A stretch of 64,000 nt of DNA from Nonomuraea aurantiaca (GTDB lineage Bacteria > Actinomycetota > Actinomycetes > Streptosporangiales > Streptosporangiaceae). Both the position numbers and the translations under genes were made by a program. Numbering within the stretch: position 1 is the stretch's first letter; each line of letters begins with the position of its first letter. The DNA is taken from positions 124,001-188,000 of the forward strand of contig NZ_JAIWNB010000003.1 of the NCBI RefSeq assembly GCF_020215705.1, given 5' to 3'. Positions 1 to 8,330 of this stretch are shown piece after piece. A model generated the notes under the pieces. The model was not told the origin of the DNA and did no database searches. It saw nothing but the letters and a program-made list of their open reading frames with translations.

Positions 1-1
1 C

Positions 2-775
2 CACCTCACCCGCGACGGCGAGCTCGCCGACGTGCGGCTCCTGCGCGAGCTGGAGAAGGAACCGATGATGCCGCGGGTGCACGTCACCTTCCTCGCCGCA
101 CAGGTGGTGCCGCCGGAATACTTCGGCCGGCAGCGCGAATACGTCGAGGCTGTGGGCGCCTGGTGCGCCGACGCGGCCGCCGCCGGCGCCGACAGCGTGG
201 ACGTCTACTGCGACGAGGGCCACTTCACCACCGAGGAGTCCCGCTGGGTGCTCGCCTCGGGCCGTAACGTCGGTCTGCTGCCGCGCATCCACGCCGGCCT
301 CTACAGCCGCCGCGGCGCCGTTCAACTGGCCGCCGAGCTCGGCTGCGCCTCCGCCGACGGGCTGCACCACATGTCCGAAGAGGACATCGCGATCATGTCC
401 CGCTACGGCGTGCCCGCCGTGGTCTGCCCCGCGACGGCGCTCCAGCGCGGCCACCTGCCGCCGGTCCGCCAGATGATCAAGCACGGCGTGCAGATCGCGC
501 TCGGCAGCGACCACAACCCCGGCTACTGCGGCATCACCTCGATGTCCCTGGTCATCGCGATGGCGGTGTCGGCGTTCGGGATGAGCGTCAACGACGCGCT
601 GCGGGCGGCCACGCTCGGCGGCGCCACCGTGCTGGGCGCGCCCGACCGCGGCGTCCTGGCTCCCGGTCGTCTCGCCGACATCGTCCAGTGGGACGCCGAC
701 CACGAGGGCGCCTTCGCCTGGTCCTTCGGCCTCAAGCCGCGCCGGGTCTGGCGGGGTGGCACTCCGGTTCAGTAG
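2..775 (+). CDS. hutI: Imidazolonepropionase-like amidohydrolase, 3' part
   Basis: The reading frame is already open at base 2 and ends at TAG 773-775, so about 257 C-terminal residues are visible and the N-terminus lies outside the window. HutI hydrolyses imidazolonepropionate to formiminoglutamate in histidine degradation, using one metal ion in a TIM-barrel amidohydrolase fold. Seen in order: YCDEGHFT, RIHAGLY, SADGLHHMSEED, then GSDHNPG, which corresponds to the ATDFNPG metal-aspartate loop of known HutI. The C-terminal TLGGATVLG and PGRLADIV segments are the usual amidohydrolase tail. Some ligand-loop residues (HAGL rather than HADE) differ from the Bacillus enzyme, so a related cyclic amidohydrolase is possible. 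Confidence 0.75.
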   Translation, partial: HLTRDGELADVRLLRELEKEPMMPRVHVTFLAAQVVPPEYFGRQREYVEAVGAWCADAAAAGADSVDVYCDEGHFTTEESRWVLASGRNVGLLPRIHAGLYSRRGAVQLAAELGCASADGLHHMSEEDIAIMSRYGVPAVVCPATALQRGHLPPVRQMIKHGVQIALGSDHNPGYCGITSMSLVIAMAVSAFGMSVNDALRAATLGGATVLGAPDRGVLAPGRLADIVQWDADHEGAFAWSFGLKPRRVWRGGTPVQ

Positions 776-777
776 TA

Positions 778-1590
778 ATGCCGTCATCGGTGTTCGTGGT
801 CACGGATTCAACCGCTTACCTGCCTCCGGTGCCTGGTGTCGCTGTCGTACCGGTGCAGGTGACTTCCGGCGGTCTTTCGTACGACGAGGACTCCTTCACC
901 GGCGACCTGTCGTCGGCGACCACCTCCAGACCCGCGCCCGCACACTTCGCCTCGTGCTACGCGTCGCTGGCGGCCGGCGGTGCATCGGGCGTGGTCTCAA
1001 TCCACCTTTCCGGCGATTTTTCCGGCACAGCCGCCGCCGCCCTGCTGGCCGCCAAGGAGTCCCCGGTGCCGGTGGAGGTCATCGACACCCGCTCGATCGC
1101 CATGGGCCTCGGCTACCCCGTCCTCGCCGCCGCCCGCACGGCCGCGGACGGGGGCACGCTGGCGGACGTGGCGGCGGCGGCCCGGCGGTGCGCCTTACGG
1201 ACCCGGACGTACTTCTACGCCGACACGCTGGAGTACCTGCGGCGAGGCGGCCGAGTGGGGACGGCGGCCTCGCTGGTGGGCTCGGCACTGCTGATCAAGC
1301 CGCTACTGCACCTGGTGGATGGGCGGGTCTCGCTACTGGAGAAGGTACGGACCGCGACCCGGGCGATCGCCCGGCTGGAGGATTTGGCGGTGGCCGCGGC
1401 GGCGGGCAAGGCGGAGGTGCGGGTCGCCGTACAGCACCTGGGGGCGCTGGGACGGGCGGCGGGACTGGCCGAACGGCTGGCCAAGCGGCTGCCCGGGGTT
1501 GTGGAGATGCGGGTGGTGGAGGTCGGGGCGGTCGTGGGGGTCCATGTGGGTCCCGGGATGCTGGGACTGACGGTCACCTCGGCCGACTAG
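778..1590 (+). CDS. DegV family fatty-acid-binding protein
   Basis: A 270-residue protein starting at ATG 778, two bases after the hutI stop; the longer upstream frame is only a readthrough across hutI. The family binds a fatty acid between two domains, and in Firmicutes acts as a carrier for fatty-acid kinase. Seen: the N-terminal VVTDSTAYLP strand-turn, the HLSGDFSGTAAAA loop, and VIDTRSIAMGLGYPVL, all standard DegV landmarks that contact the acyl carboxylate. Length is normal for the family. The tight spacing suggests co-transcription with hutI, although no metabolic link is obvious. Confidence 0.9.
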   Translation: MPSSVFVVTDSTAYLPPVPGVAVVPVQVTSGGLSYDEDSFTGDLSSATTSRPAPAHFASCYASLAAGGASGVVSIHLSGDFSGTAAAALLAAKESPVPVEVIDTRSIAMGLGYPVLAAARTAADGGTLADVAAAARRCALRTRTYFYADTLEYLRRGGRVGTAASLVGSALLIKPLLHLVDGRVSLLEKVRTATRAIARLEDLAVAAAAGKAEVRVAVQHLGALGRAAGLAERLAKRLPGVVEMRVVEVGAVVGVHVGPGMLGLTVTSAD

Positions 1591-1617
1591 GACGATATCG
1601 CCGAACGTTCGCCCGGC

Positions 1618-1791
1618 ATCGGTTCTTCCGTTCTCCCGTGGGATGTCCCTTCTTGGGGACCTCTGCCGCGATGGACGGTCTTCTTCCGCTCCTCGGGAGG
1701 GGCACTTCCCCTGGTGAGCCCAACTGCGACGGACGGTCTTCTTCCTCTCTCCCGGAGGGGGATCGCCCATCAGGACCCCAACCGCCACGGA
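1618..1791. repeat. Three tandem 58-bp imperfect repeats
   Basis: Units are 1618-1675, 1676-1733 and 1734-1791. Each opens with a pyrimidine-rich CGGTCTTCTTCC-like stretch, carries a short G-rich/C-rich inverted segment in the middle (for example GGGAGGGGCACTTCCCC in unit 2) and closes with a GCGACGGA-like box. The array fills most of the 334-bp gap between degV and comEA, which otherwise shows no gene. Confidence 0.8.
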
Positions 1792-1924
1792 CCGTCACAG
1801 GGATCTAGACGGTCGTTTGACGAACCACTTCTTCGTCCACAGGGCCGCCTGACCGTCGCCCGGTTGTCCCCAGAACCTCGTTCACCAGCCTGCGGGCCCC
1901 CGCCTGTCTCGTACCTTCGCTGGC

Positions 1925-2836
1925 GTGCGCAACCACGATGCGACAGCCGAGCGGACCATCGCCGAGTCCCGCCTACGGTCGCTTACCAACCCCAGCCTGC
2001 CCGGCGGCGCACTCCAACACCCACACGACCCGCCTCCGCAGCCCGGCCAAGCCCTGCCCGAGGCACCCGTGACGCCAGGCCGAGCCTCGCATGGGGCGCC
2101 CGTGAGGTCAGGCCGCGCTCCCACCCCGCACGAGCCGATTCAGAGATCTGGCCGTGGGGCGGTCCCTCACGACCCGCCTCAGAGGCCTGGCCGACCGGCG
2201 GCCCCGATCCCGCCCTCGTTCGAGGCCTTTCGCCAGGCCGTCACCACCAAGACGCCCGCCTCGCTCGACCCCGGCAGGCCGGGCCTGCGCATCCTGATAG
2301 CCCTGGCTGTCCTGGCCGCAGTGGTGGCAGGCGTGATCGCGTGGCGCTCCCAACCCACCCCAGAACCCCTCCCCGCCCCACCCCCCAGCCCGCCGGTACC
2401 CGCCACCCCATCTCCCACGGCCAAAGTGACCGTCCACATCACCGGCAAGGTCCGCAAGCCGGGCCTCTACACCCTCGCGATGGGAGCCAGGGTGGCCGAC
2501 GCGGTGACAGCCGCAGGAGGCCCCGTCCGCAGCACCGCCATGTCCTCGGTCAACCTGGCCAGACGCCTGGTAGACGGCGAACAGATCGTCGTAGGCGCCC
2601 CACCCGGCCTCCCACCCGGCCTCGGTTCAGCCGACCCCGCCACCACGATCCTCGACCTCAATACGGCCACCCCCGACCAGCTCGAACAACTCCCCGGCGT
2701 GGGGGAGGTCCTGGCGGCCCGCATCGCCGACTTCCGCATCGCCCACGGCGGCTTCACCAGCGTCGACCAGTTGCGCGAGGTCAGCGGCATCGGCGCGAAG
2801 AAATACGAGGAGATCAAGGGAAAGGTCCGCGTCTGA
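1925..2836 (+). CDS. comEA: ComEA, DNA-uptake receptor
   Basis: A 303-residue protein from GTG 1925. It is expected to bind incoming double-stranded DNA at the membrane for transfer to ComEC. Seen: a proline- and histidine-rich cytoplasmic N-terminus, one membrane helix near residues 119-140, a Pro-rich stretch, an SLBB domain (VTVHITGKVRKPG, about 168-215), and a C-terminal double helix-hairpin-helix (DLNTATPDQLEQLPGVGEV through GIGAKKYEEIKGKV, about 243-303). It ends one base before the comEC ATG, so the two form an operon as in most actinobacteria. The N-terminal extension is longer and more repetitive than usual. Confidence 0.93.
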   Translation: MRNHDATAERTIAESRLRSLTNPSLPGGALQHPHDPPPQPGQALPEAPVTPGRASHGAPVRSGRAPTPHEPIQRSGRGAVPHDPPQRPGRPAAPIPPSFEAFRQAVTTKTPASLDPGRPGLRILIALAVLAAVVAGVIAWRSQPTPEPLPAPPPSPPVPATPSPTAKVTVHITGKVRKPGLYTLAMGARVADAVTAAGGPVRSTAMSSVNLARRLVDGEQIVVGAPPGLPPGLGSADPATTILDLNTATPDQLEQLPGVGEVLAARIADFRIAHGGFTSVDQLREVSGIGAKKYEEIKGKVRV

Positions 2837-2837
2837 C

Positions 2838-5816
2838 ATGCCTCACGACCTTCCTTCCTCACCTCACTCCTGGTCCCTGGCCCTGCCTGCCGTTGCCGCC
2901 TGGGCCACCACCCTCACCCTCCTGAACTTCTCCCCGACCACAAGCTTGATCGTCTCCGCTGTGGCCACCGTGTCCGCGCTCCTGACTCTCCCCAGACTTT
3001 CCCGCGTTCTCCAAGTAGGCTCCCTCACTTGGATCATGTCCGGCCGCACTTCCTCGGGAGCGGTTCAGGGGTCCGCCCGGCGGCTCTGGCGCAACGTGGC
3101 CATCGCGACTCTCACCTGTGTCGCCGCGACCTCAGCCTCGGTGGGCCTGCGCGTCCACGCCGTGAGTACAGGCCCGGTGGCCGCCCTGGCGACCCGCGGT
3201 GCACAGGTCACCGCCCAGATCACCCTCACCGACGATCCGAAGATCAGACGCCACCGAGGCGGACGCTTCACCCAGGACCGCATAGTCGTCCCCGCCACCC
3301 TGACCGTCCTCCAAACCCCCTCCAGCCTTCAATCGCCGCTTCGGCGAGGTGCGGCCGGCAGAGCAATCGCGGTGAACACCCCTGTCGTCGTCTTCGCCCA
3401 AGGCGCCGAGTGGAGCAGCCTCCTCCCGAGCCAGAGCCTGGAAGTAACCGCTCGTCTGGCCCAGGCAACCCCAGGCGATCTGATCGGCGCCGTCCTCCTC
3501 GTACGAGGGCCACCACGCGTCCTCACCTCCCCGTCATGGATCCAGGCCGCGGCAGGCACCCTCAGAGCAGGCCTACGGACGGCCGCAGACATACTCCCGG
3601 CAGACCAGCGCGGTCTCCTCCCTGGCTTGGTCGTGGGCGACGTCTCCCGCATGGACCCACAACTCACCGCCGACCTCAACGAAGCAGGCCTGAGCCACCT
3701 GAACGCGGTAAGCGGCGCGAACCTCGCGATCGTGGCAAGCGTCGTCCTGGCCCTCTCCCGCCTGGCCGGTTTCCCGCTCGCCCTGAGAGCCGTCCTCGCC
3801 GCCATCGCGATGATCGCCTTCGCCGTGGTGGCCAGACCCTCGCCCAGCGTCCTCCGAGCCCTGCTCATGGGCCTGACCGCCGCCATAGCCCTGGGCACCG
3901 GCCGGGCCAAGGACGGTGTGGCGGCCCTGTCGGCGTCGATCCTGCTGCTCATCCTGTTCGACCCCGAACTAGCTCATTCGTACGGCTTCGCCCTGTCCGT
4001 GTTCGCGACCGCCGGCATCCTCCTCCTGGCTCCCCGCTGGCGAGCCCACCTCACTGGCCCCGACCCAGAGGAAACCCCCGCAAGCGCCGACACCTACGAC
4101 GACTTCGCCGCCGAGAACCCCACCCCCACCCCCACCCCCACCCGGGCCGACGATGCCAGCCGTCACAGCGACTCGGCACCATACGGTGCTGTCGCGTCCG
4201 ATCAAGCGGGCCGTGGTGTGGTCGAGTCGGGTTCGGCGGGTTGTGGTCCTGTCGGGTCCGATTGGGTTATTGGTGGCGTGGCCCCGTCCGATTCGGTGGC
4301 CCGTGGGGTCGTCGGGTCCGGTTCGGCATCATGCGGTGCCGTCAGGTCCGACTCGGTACCTCGCGGTGCCGTCAGGTCCGACTCGGTACCTCGCGATGGC
4401 GGCGCGTCTGATTCAGCCGCTCACTCGGCCGCTCACTCGGTCGCTGATTCGGCCGCGTTTGGTGCCTTCGCCGCCGACTCGGCACCCCACAGTGCCAATG
4501 CCGACACACCCGATGTCGTCCTCGAGTCCCAGGAGCCGCCGCCCTCTGCCCCGATTCGCTCATCGCCCGGGCGAGGTCGGCGCCGTCTGCGGCTGCCTCG
4601 GTGGGCGGCGGAGGCGGTGGCCGTGTCCGCGGCGGCGCAGGTCGCTGTGACACCGGTTCTCGTGCTGTTGTCTGGCCAGCTGACCCTGGTGGCCATACCC
4701 GCCAACCTCCTGGCGGGCCCGGCAGTGGCGCCGGCGACCATCCTCGGGTTCGTCGCCGCACTGGTAGCTCCCATATGGCCGCAGGCAGCTCAGTGGCTGG
4801 TCATCCCGGCAGGGTACGCCGTGGGCTGGATCATCATGGTCGCCCAGTGGGCCGTGAGCATGCCACTCGCCACCCTCCCGTGGCCGGGCGGTCTTCCGGG
4901 CCTCGGGCTTCTGGTGGTCGCCGTAACCCTGATGATCCCGGTGCTCAAACGCCGTGCCTGGAGAACGGCGGCCCTCACGATGGCCGGCGTGGCGCTCGTG
5001 GTCGCGCTTGTGGTTCGTCCCATGGCCAAGCCGTGGCCGCCTCCGAACTGGCTGATGGTGGTCTGCGACGTCGGTCAGGGCGACGGCATGGTGCTGGCGG
5101 CCGGTCCCGGTCGTGGCATCGTCGTCGACACCGGCCCGGACCCCGTCGTCATGGATCGCTGCTTGCGCAGGCTGGACGTACGCGACGTACCCCTGCTGCT
5201 CCTCACCCACCCGCACGCCGACCACGTGGACGGCCTCCCCGGCGTACTCAGGAACAGGCGTGTCGGCGCGGTCATCGTCAGCCCGCAACGCGTCGCCCCG
5301 CAGGAGAGCAATCGCATCGCGACCATCCTCGCCCGCCACCGGATCCCCGAATGGACGCCACTCGCGGGCAGTCGCTGGCAACTAGGCCCGTCCGAGATGA
5401 CCATCCTTGCCCCTGACTCGGCCCAGGGTGGCACCGAGGGCCAAGGCGAGGGTAGCTTGATCAACAACTCCAGCGTCGTGGCGCGCGTACGCTGGCGAGC
5501 TGGCTCGGCCCTCCTGAGCGGCGACATCGAAACCGAGGCTCAAGACGCGCTGCTGCGGCGCCTCGCCCCGCGAGCGGACGTACTCAAGGTCCCGCACCAC
5601 GGCTCGCGGCGACTGGATCCGGCCTTCTTCGCGTCCGTAGGCGCTCGCGCGGCGCTGATCAGCGTAGGAGCCGACAACGACTACGGCCATCCCGCTCCGT
5701 CCACGATCGGGCTCCTGCACCGCCTCGGCGCCCGCGTCTACCGCACCGACCGCTCGGGCGACCTGGCGGTCATCGATCAGGACGGACAACTGGCGGTGGT
5801 CGCCCGCGGCCCGTAG
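2838..5816 (+). CDS. comEC: ComEC/Rec2 DNA-translocation channel with metallo-beta-lactamase domain
   Basis: A 992-residue polytopic membrane protein that passes single-stranded DNA into the cell. Seen: N-terminal hydrophobic helices, a soluble OB-like region, the Competence domain signature LSHLNAVSGANLAIVA near residue 285, more helices, and a C-terminal metallo-beta-lactamase domain (about 735-990) with THPHADHVDG near 790 and VPHHGS. This domain may act as the nuclease. The protein is longer than the usual 750-850 residues because of a hydrophilic, low-complexity insertion (about residues 410-585) between membrane segments, containing a 30-bp tandem repeat. ATG 2838 follows comEA by one base. 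Confidence 0.95.
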   Translation: MPHDLPSSPHSWSLALPAVAAWATTLTLLNFSPTTSLIVSAVATVSALLTLPRLSRVLQVGSLTWIMSGRTSSGAVQGSARRLWRNVAIATLTCVAATSASVGLRVHAVSTGPVAALATRGAQVTAQITLTDDPKIRRHRGGRFTQDRIVVPATLTVLQTPSSLQSPLRRGAAGRAIAVNTPVVVFAQGAEWSSLLPSQSLEVTARLAQATPGDLIGAVLLVRGPPRVLTSPSWIQAAAGTLRAGLRTAADILPADQRGLLPGLVVGDVSRMDPQLTADLNEAGLSHLNAVSGANLAIVASVVLALSRLAGFPLALRAVLAAIAMIAFAVVARPSPSVLRALLMGLTAAIALGTGRAKDGVAALSASILLLILFDPELAHSYGFALSVFATAGILLLAPRWRAHLTGPDPEETPASADTYDDFAAENPTPTPTPTRADDASRHSDSAPYGAVASDQAGRGVVESGSAGCGPVGSDWVIGGVAPSDSVARGVVGSGSASCGAVRSDSVPRGAVRSDSVPRDGGASDSAAHSAAHSVADSAAFGAFAADSAPHSANADTPDVVLESQEPPPSAPIRSSPGRGRRRLRLPRWAAEAVAVSAAAQVAVTPVLVLLSGQLTLVAIPANLLAGPAVAPATILGFVAALVAPIWPQAAQWLVIPAGYAVGWIIMVAQWAVSMPLATLPWPGGLPGLGLLVVAVTLMIPVLKRRAWRTAALTMAGVALVVALVVRPMAKPWPPPNWLMVVCDVGQGDGMVLAAGPGRGIVVDTGPDPVVMDRCLRRLDVRDVPLLLLTHPHADHVDGLPGVLRNRRVGAVIVSPQRVAPQESNRIATILARHRIPEWTPLAGSRWQLGPSEMTILAPDSAQGGTEGQGEGSLINNSSVVARVRWRAGSALLSGDIETEAQDALLRRLAPRADVLKVPHHGSRRLDPAFFASVGARAALISVGADNDYGHPAPSTIGLLHRLGARVYRTDRSGDLAVIDQDGQLAVVARGP
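4185..4424 (+). repeat. 30-bp (10-codon) tandem repeat inside comEC
   Basis: Eight consecutive 30-bp units encode residues about 450-529 with the pattern G-[AV]-V-x-S-[DG]-S-x-x-[RC], for example GAVRSDSVPR twice in succession with identical DNA, then degenerate copies on both sides. The array stays in frame. It continues into a shorter Ser/Ala/His-rich stretch (4425-4470). Confidence 0.9.
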
Positions 5817-5827
5817 CCGGCACCGGT

Positions 5828-5863
5828 CCATTCCAGTCTGCCGTTCTGCGAACGCTGGAACGG
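5828..5863 (+). terminator. Hairpin just downstream of comEC
   Basis: CCATTCCAG (5828-5836) pairs with CTGGAACGG (5855-5863) with one non-Watson-Crick pair, and CGTTC/GAACG (5842-5846/5850-5854) forms an inner stem. There is no T-tract, so this is only a plausible actinobacterial-style terminator for comEA-comEC. Confidence 0.4.
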
Positions 5864-5879
5864 GATGGGACGCAGTTCT

Positions 5880-6022
5880 GCGTCACCTGACCTGGACGAT
5901 GGCAGGCCCAGTCATCCTGAAGCGGTGCGTCACCTGACCTGGACGAGGGCAGGTCCAGTGATCCTGAAGCGGTGCTGCGTCACCTGACCCGCACGAGGGC
6001 AGGCCAAGTGATCCTGAAAGGG
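5880..6022. repeat. Three tandem 46-50-bp repeats downstream of comEC
   Basis: Units begin at 5880, 5927 and 5977, each with GCGTCACCTGACC followed by GGACGAGGGCAGG-like sequence and ending near ATCCTGAAG. In unit 2, CTGGA and TCCAG can pair around CGAGGGCAGG. The 332-bp gap between comEC and the next gene holds this array and nothing recognisable as a gene. Confidence 0.85.
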
Positions 6023-6148
6023 GCGGCTATGCCACCGAGAATCGGCACCGTTTGTCGCCGGGTTGGGCACCGGTTAGTGATCAACGGGCCGAGAGCGTTG
6101 ATGGTTCGGGCACTTCTTGGATCGGTTTCTGGTGATGGGACAGGACGG

Positions 6149-7050
6149 CTACTTGTTGCGCCTGAGGACGGCCCAGGTGAGGAGGATGAGGGAAGCCAGG
6201 CGCATGGGGCGGCTCATGACCTGTCGCGGGGTCATGACGGTCTGGGCGTAGACGCGCGGAACCGCGTAGACGAGCCTGATGAGCGTCGGTGCGGGAGCCA
6301 GCGTCACGATGACGGTGACCGTGATGGCCAGCCACACCGGCGGGGACTCCAGTACACGTCTGCGTAGGCGAGGAGCAGTCCGAGGGCCACGGCCACCACG
6401 AGCGCATAGCGAACGGCGCCGAAGGTTCCCTTGGAAAGCTGGCGGGCCAGGCTTGCCGCCGAGGCGGTTGTGCGGCGCTGCCGCAGGCGGATCAGCCCGA
6501 TGATCGCCAGAATCGCGACAAGATAGGTGTGCACCGAGGCGATCAGCCAGGTCGGTGGACGGGTGGCGAAGGAGACGTGGAGATAGTCCAGGGTCGTGGT
6601 GGACAACAGCACGCATGCCAGAGCCGTCATGCCGTGAAGGACGCTACGGGCGAGCCGCCCCAGGTCGATCGCGCTGTCCCAGGAGTCCCTGCCCTCGTCC
6701 TGTTCGAGGTGCGCGGCGATCAGCCAGACGATGCCGCCCGTGAGGGCGACGGAGCCCACCGCCAGCAGGCCGCTGGCGAGCAGCGTTTCCGACCAGACGC
6801 GGTAGCAGGCGCTGCCGACGGTGGGAGTCTCGCCGGCGACCACCGCGAAAAGGTAGCTGTCGAGCGCCAGGGCCGCGAACGTGGCGACGAACAGGCCCAT
6901 GGCCGGGATTCTGCGCCGTTTGGGCCACGACTGGCTCAGCATCACCACGAGGCCGGTGAAGACGAAACCGGCCAGCACTCCGGCCAGCTGGGAAAGCTCC
7001 GGCGCGAGCTCGATCGGATTCCAGCCGGCCTCCGGGCAGACGCTGTTCAC
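6149..7050 (-). pseudogene. Frameshifted hydrophobic membrane protein
   Basis: Two overlapping minus-strand frames together encode one polytopic membrane protein. The first runs from GTG 7050 (an in-frame extension to 7245 looks non-coding) through about six hydrophobic segments to YADVYWSP near 6340. There the coherent sequence moves to the other frame, continuing as PPVWLAITVTVIVTLAPAP to the stop at 6149. One extra C in the CCCC run of TCCCCGCC near 6340 would restore a single protein of about 300 residues. This is either a true recent frameshift or a homopolymer sequencing error. The family is not recognised; the product looks like a stand-alone integral membrane protein. Confidence 0.6.
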
Positions 7051-7236
7051 AAGCGCCAGTGTGAGCGGACGCACCGGCCGTGTCGCCGGGAACGGCGCAT
7101 CCGGGGCTATGGGTGCACAGGGGTGCTCGTCGAACGGCGTCGCCCCCGACCTCGTGAAGAGGCGCCCGCCCAGGCGAAGGGCGCTCGCCCCCCTCCCGGC
7201 GGGCGCCCCTCGTCTGGGCGGGCGCCTCCGGCGCGG

Positions 7237-7440
7237 GCTCAGCACGTAACACGGTTCAGCGCATTTGCAGCTCAGCGCATACAGGGCTCAGCACGTCAGT
7301 GGTTCGGTACATCGTGGTTCGGTACGCCGGAGGCTTAGCACGTCAGTGGCTCAGCACGTCGGTGGCTCAGCACGTCGGTGGCTCAGCACGTCGGTGGTTC
7401 GGTACGTCAGCGGCTCGGCGGGTGGGTGGCTCAGCACCGT
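7237..7440. repeat. About twelve 15-17-bp tandem repeats abutting a stop codon
   Basis: The core GCTCAGCACGTCGGTG is repeated, with variants GTTCGGTACGTCAGCG and GCTCAGCGCATACAGG. Three consecutive perfect copies lie around 7352-7400. On the minus strand the array begins within the phosphotransferase stop region (TGACGGTGCTGAGCC), so the first unit overlaps the gene end at 7440. Confidence 0.9.
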
Positions 7441-8330
7441 CACAGTGATTGCCGGTACGCGAGCCACGTCCTCCCCGCGCCCGCCGTCCTGGCCCGGAAC
7501 TCGCGCCTCTCCTCCGGCCCGTACCGCGCCTTGTAGGTGCGGAAACGCGTCCACAGGGCGGCCAGCCCGATCACCGCGTCCGGCGGCGCGGACGACCATG
7601 ACGGTACGCGGGACAGCAACTCGTCCACCTCTTCTGGGGTGTGTCCGGCTTCGACGAGGTGGGGGGCGAGCATGGCCGCGTCGATCCAGGCCGCGCCCCG
7701 GGCGGAGAACGACCAGTCGATCGCGTACACGCGCCCCTGCGAAATGAGCATGTTGTTCGAGCAGAGGTCGTAGTGGAGCAGTGTGTTGCCGCGGAGGTCA
7801 CGCGGTTCGAAGCGTTCGATCGCGGTGTCGTACAGGTCGCGGTCCGCTGGGATGCCCTTGTCGCGCAGATGAGAGTGCTTGGCCAGCAGCGGCAGGATGT
7901 TGTCGATGACCGGCGCCGCTCCCCTGGGACAGGGCGTGAGCAGGGCGCCGAGCAGGGACACCGTGTCCAGGACGGCGGGCAGGTCGGGGGAGCCGGGCGT
8001 CAGGTCGACGTGGCGGCTGTTGTCGTTGATGTACTCGAACACGGTCACCAGCCACCCGTCCTGCTGCCCTCGCCACAGCAGGTGGGGTGCGGGAGTCTCG
8101 TCGGGCAGCACGTTCGCCGTCCATGACTCCGTACGGTGTGCCTTGGCAGCGGGTCCGGACGCCTCGACGGCCTTGATGAACACGCTGTGATTCTCGGTCT
8201 GTAACCGGGCCGAGATACCGGGCATGGTGCCTTCGCCGGCGGGCTCCACCTTGATGACCGGGCCGCCGCATTCGAGTTCTACCGTTTCGCGCACGCTCGC
8301 CGGGAGGTCTTCCCATTGCTGCCGGGTCAT
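7440..8330 (-). CDS. Aminoglycoside-phosphotransferase-fold kinase
   Basis: A 296-residue protein from ATG 8330, chosen because GGAGG lies just upstream; the longer frame to 8579 has no such site. Seen: an N-lobe with IKAVEA (candidate ATP-binding lysine), the catalytic loop HYDLCSNNML near residue 186 (Brenner motif HxDxxxxN) and the metal-binding AIDWSFSARG near 208. The family phosphorylates small molecules; the substrate cannot be told, and similarity to resistance enzymes is at fold level only. It is preceded by a repeat-rich reading frame ending in an ATGA overlap, and further upstream by a DUF5753 regulator, a common pairing in actinomycetes. Confidence 0.85.
   Translation of the reverse strand: MTRQQWEDLPASVRETVELECGGPVIKVEPAGEGTMPGISARLQTENHSVFIKAVEASGPAAKAHRTESWTANVLPDETPAPHLLWRGQQDGWLVTVFEYINDNSRHVDLTPGSPDLPAVLDTVSLLGALLTPCPRGAAPVIDNILPLLAKHSHLRDKGIPADRDLYDTAIERFEPRDLRGNTLLHYDLCSNNMLISQGRVYAIDWSFSARGAAWIDAAMLAPHLVEAGHTPEEVDELLSRVPSWSSAPPDAVIGLAALWTRFRTYKARYGPEERREFRARTAGAGRTWLAYRQSL

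Noticed and set aside
7051..7245. N-terminal extension of the frameshifted membrane protein
   Set aside because: Arg/Pro-rich low-complexity sequence unlike the rest; GTG 7050 directly before the protein-like part is preferred.
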